Source: an uncultured Clostridia bacterium
GTDB taxonomy: Bacteria > Bacillota > Clostridia > Oscillospirales > Acutalibacteraceae
Direction: 5' to 3'
DNA: 64,000 nucleotides
Assembly: GCA_937892115.1 (NCBI GenBank)
Contig: CALAUI010000006.1
Location: 124,001 to 188,000, forward strand
The translations under genes were made by a program, and so were the position numbers. Shown one piece after another: positions 62,196-64,000 of this stretch (positions are counted from its first letter, which is position 1; every line of letters begins with the position of its first letter). The notes beneath the pieces were generated by a model. The model searched no databases. It was not told the DNA's origin and saw only the letters and a program-made list of their open reading frames with translations.

Positions 62196-63024
62196 TATTT
62201 ACCTCCGTCAGCAGGGGAATGAATTTTTCAAAAGTAACTCCGAATCTCGTATCGGTTTTGCTGTCGTATGTTTCTTTGATTGATTTTGAAGTGAAATCGA
62301 GTGCGATTTCCGCAGCTTTGAATATATCTGTACCGGTTACTGCACATCCGCAAAGGACGGATGTAAAAATATCTCCCGTACCGTAATATATACCGGGATA
62401 TTTTTCGGATGAATAGAATTCCGTTCTGTCCGTTTCTTTATCGTAAACACAGCACCCGGTTTTTGACTTGTCTGTATTTACTCCGGTGAGTACGATATAT
62501 CTTTTTGTGAATGACTTCAGTTTTTTAATTATCGTTTTAAGATAAAGCTCATCCGTTTCGTATTTGTATTCCGAATCGGTAATCATTGCGGCTTCGGTAA
62601 GATTCGGAGTGATAACGTATGCGCTCTTACATAATTCAGCCATTTTTTTTACAAAAGGTTTATCAAATCCGGTATACAGTTTTCCTGAATCTGCCATAGC
62701 GGGGTCACAGATGAACATAGGAGAAGAAGAGGAAAAGGACTCAAGAATATATTTCACGATTTCTGTTTGCTTTTCCGATGCGAGATATCCGCTGTATATA
62801 CAATCGGGAGAAATGCCGAGGGCTTTCCAGTGATTTATATATGGGGTCATATCATCGGTCAAATCTCTGAATGTATATCCTGCCAGGTCGCCGGTGTGAG
62901 AAGACAGTACGGCAGTCGGAACGGGATTGCACTCTGCACCAAGAGCAGATATAATCGGCATGGCGCAAGTAAGCGAGCACTTTCCTATACCGGAAATATC
63001 GTGAATTGCAAATACTCTTTTCAA
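62182..63024 (-). CDS. Pyridoxamine/pyridoxal kinase-like (PdxY/ThiD family)
   Basis: 280 aa ribokinase-fold kinase. The N-terminus (IHDISGIGKCSLTCAMPIISALGAECNPVPTAVLSSHTG) matches the pyridoxamine kinase group, and the ATP/catalytic GTGDIFTSVLCG (about 227-238) carries the base Asp. The likely role is salvage of vitamin B6 to the phosphate form. The start is UUG at 63024 (LKRVFAIHD) with AAGGTG about seven bases upstream; no ATG fits. First gene of the six-gene minus operon, with thyA overlapping its end. Confidence 0.88.
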   Translation of the reverse strand: MKRVFAIHDISGIGKCSLTCAMPIISALGAECNPVPTAVLSSHTGDLAGYTFRDLTDDMTPYINHWKALGISPDCIYSGYLASEKQTEIVKYILESFSSSSPMFICDPAMADSGKLYTGFDKPFVKKMAELCKSAYVITPNLTEAAMITDSEYKYETDELYLKTIIKKLKSFTKRYIVLTGVNTDKSKTGCCVYDKETDRTEFYSSEKYPGIYYGTGDIFTSVLCGCAVTGTDIFKAAEIALDFTSKSIKETYDSKTDTRFGVTFEKFIPLLTEVNNELR

Positions 63025-63053
63025 ATTTTCACCTTCAAGTGATTATTTAAGAT

Positions 63054-63082
63054 ATTATACATTCTTATATAAATTATTTCAA
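63054..63082 (-). promoter_or_regulatory. Promoter of the kinase-thyA-dfrA-guaB operon
   Basis: Minus-strand TTGAAA (63082-63077), 17 bp, TATAAT (63059-63054), about 30 bp before the UUG start. A strong sigma-A match. Confidence 0.78.
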
Positions 63083-63201
63083 TATCATATACGCTTTTTT
63101 CACTTATTTTTTATTTTCGTTATGTTTATCAAAATTCTGCTTTACATGTGAATTAAATGATGTTAAAATGATATAAATTTGTTCAAGGAGAAGATAATAT
63201 T

Positions 63202-64000
63202 ATGAAAAAAACTATTTCAAAATTTATCAGCGTAATCCTTTGTATTTCATTGGTTTTCGGCGGCTTTTCGGTTATGGGTGCGTCTGCTGCCGCTGACTTT
63301 GAAAAGACCATGACACATGTTGGCGTTGCAGCTCTTGAAGGTATTGTCAAGACCCTGCTTACCGCTTTTTGTGCTGTTGTTCCCGACAGTGTTAATACCG
63401 AAAACGTAAAAAAACACGTTTCCGATATATATACGGGTGTAGATGAAATGCTTGACGAGCCCGCAGATAATGCTAAATGGATGCTCGGATATTCAAAAGC
63501 ATCCCTTGTACCCAATGATATCCTTGATAAGGGTACTGAATATTTCCTCGGCGGATTTATGACTATTGATAATCTTATGTACAACAAGATTGAAGAAGTC
63601 ATTGATGATATGCAGATTCGTGTTATTGCCGTTTCCGATAATTCCGGCAGAGGCGTAAGCATTTATGCAAACGTTGACTGTATCGGTTTCTGTAACGGAG
63701 ATATCCTTACCGTAAGAAAATATGTTAAGGAATTACTTCCCGATGCTGATATTAATTCAATCAATATTACTTCAACACATTGCCACAGCTGTATTGATAC
63801 TCAGGGCCTCTGGACTAATATGTTCTCAAAGATTCTCGGCAATCTTTTCAAATCATATCTTCCCTTCCTCAAGAAAGATAAGGGCGTAAATACCGCATGG
63901 CTTGACTGGGCTTGCCATCAGATGGCTTATGCATGCAAGGAAGCGGTTGATTCCATGGAATCCGGCTCAATGAAGTATGCTGTCAAGACCCTTAATAAAG
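63202..64000 (+). CDS. Secreted neutral/alkaline ceramidase-like protein (3' end outside window)
   Basis: 266 codons are visible before the window edge. A Sec signal peptide (about 1-29, ending GASA) is followed by an unrecognised stretch and then a ceramidase-type segment: VIAVSDNSGRGVSIYANVDCIGF, ILTVRKYVKELLPD and INITSTHCHSCIDTQGLW (about 190-207). In neutral ceramidases the ITATHTHS-type motif binds zinc; here it reads STHCHS. Proteins of this fold cleave amide bonds of ceramides or related lipids outside the cell. AAGGAG lies about 11 bases before the ATG. The family assignment is moderate because the C-terminal part is not seen. Confidence 0.6.
   Translation, partial: MKKTISKFISVILCISLVFGGFSVMGASAAADFEKTMTHVGVAALEGIVKTLLTAFCAVVPDSVNTENVKKHVSDIYTGVDEMLDEPADNAKWMLGYSKASLVPNDILDKGTEYFLGGFMTIDNLMYNKIEEVIDDMQIRVIAVSDNSGRGVSIYANVDCIGFCNGDILTVRKYVKELLPDADINSINITSTHCHSCIDTQGLWTNMFSKILGNLFKSYLPFLKKDKGVNTAWLDWACHQMAYACKEAVDSMESGSMKYAVKTLNK

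Noticed and set aside
63183..63662. Open frame of 159 codons on the minus strand
   Set aside because: Antisense to the signal peptide and first domain of the ceramidase-like gene, which has an AAGGAG site.

Overview
The window is a 64 kb chromosomal segment of a low-to-mid GC Firmicute, most likely a gut or rumen member of class Clostridia (Oscillospirales-like). Supporting signs are the clostridial block nusB / TsaD-like / xseA / xseB / ispA / dxs / tlyA / nadK / argR / recN, the lepA-hemW pair, a T-box leader on valS, an HrcA (CIRCE) operator, TTGACA/TATAAT promoters with 16-18 bp spacers, and strong GGAGG ribosome-binding sites. There are many UUG starts and a large set of signal-less glycoside hydrolases. 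No prophage, insertion sequence, CRISPR array or rRNA is seen. One tRNA (Thr-GGT) is present.

Layout: (1) 1-5.3 kb, minus strand: GH20 hexosaminidase, GPH sugar transporter, lepA and hemW (cut by the window edge). (2) 5.4-7.0 kb, plus: Pr6Pr-like membrane protein and N-acetylneuraminate lyase, divergent from (1). Together these look like amino-sugar/sialic-acid catabolism. (3) 7.0-12.4 kb: an unassigned structured RNA with a terminator, then T-box-valS-folC and a DapA/NanA paralogue. (4) 12.4-23 kb: a long SDR-type protein, an orphan peptide-type binding lipoprotein, and an envelope operon (mltG, LRR lipoprotein, secreted metallophosphoesterase, two zinc-ribbon membrane proteins, second GPH transporter). 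(5) 23-27.2 kb: polyamine ABC transporter potABCD. (6) 27.2-31 kb, minus: trmO, tRNA-Thr, GH125 mannosidase, GH36-like glycosidase. (7) 31-37 kb: DUF1846 protein (plus), then murC and GH2 beta-galactosidase (minus). (8) 37-48.5 kb, plus: the nusB-to-recN housekeeping operon followed by a sugar isomerase and a sialidase-fold protein. (9) 48.5-55.1 kb, minus: GH78 rhamnosidase, a teichoic-acid-type glycerophosphotransferase, a condensation-fold acyltransferase and a membrane protein. (10) 55-57 kb: CIRCE-controlled htpG. (11) 57-63 kb, minus: pdxY-like kinase, thyA, dfrA, Gfo/Idh oxidoreductase, guaB and a ketopantoate-reductase-like protein, apparently one operon. (12) The 3' edge holds the start of a secreted ceramidase-like protein.

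The six or seven glycosidase-like proteins (GH20, GH125, GH36-like, GH2, GH78, sialidase fold) all lack signal peptides. With the two GPH symporters this suggests import of short oligosaccharides and intracellular hydrolysis. No single obviously new multi-gene system stands out. The most interesting items are an unassigned pseudoknot-capable RNA at 7.04-7.15 kb, an IMP dehydrogenase that closely resembles the trichomonad (Tritrichomonas foetus) enzyme, a condensation-fold acyltransferase overlapping a membrane protein, the zinc-ribbon envelope operon, a PotD anchored by a C-terminal helix, and a probably leaderless mltG. Function calls are from reading motifs; no database search was run.
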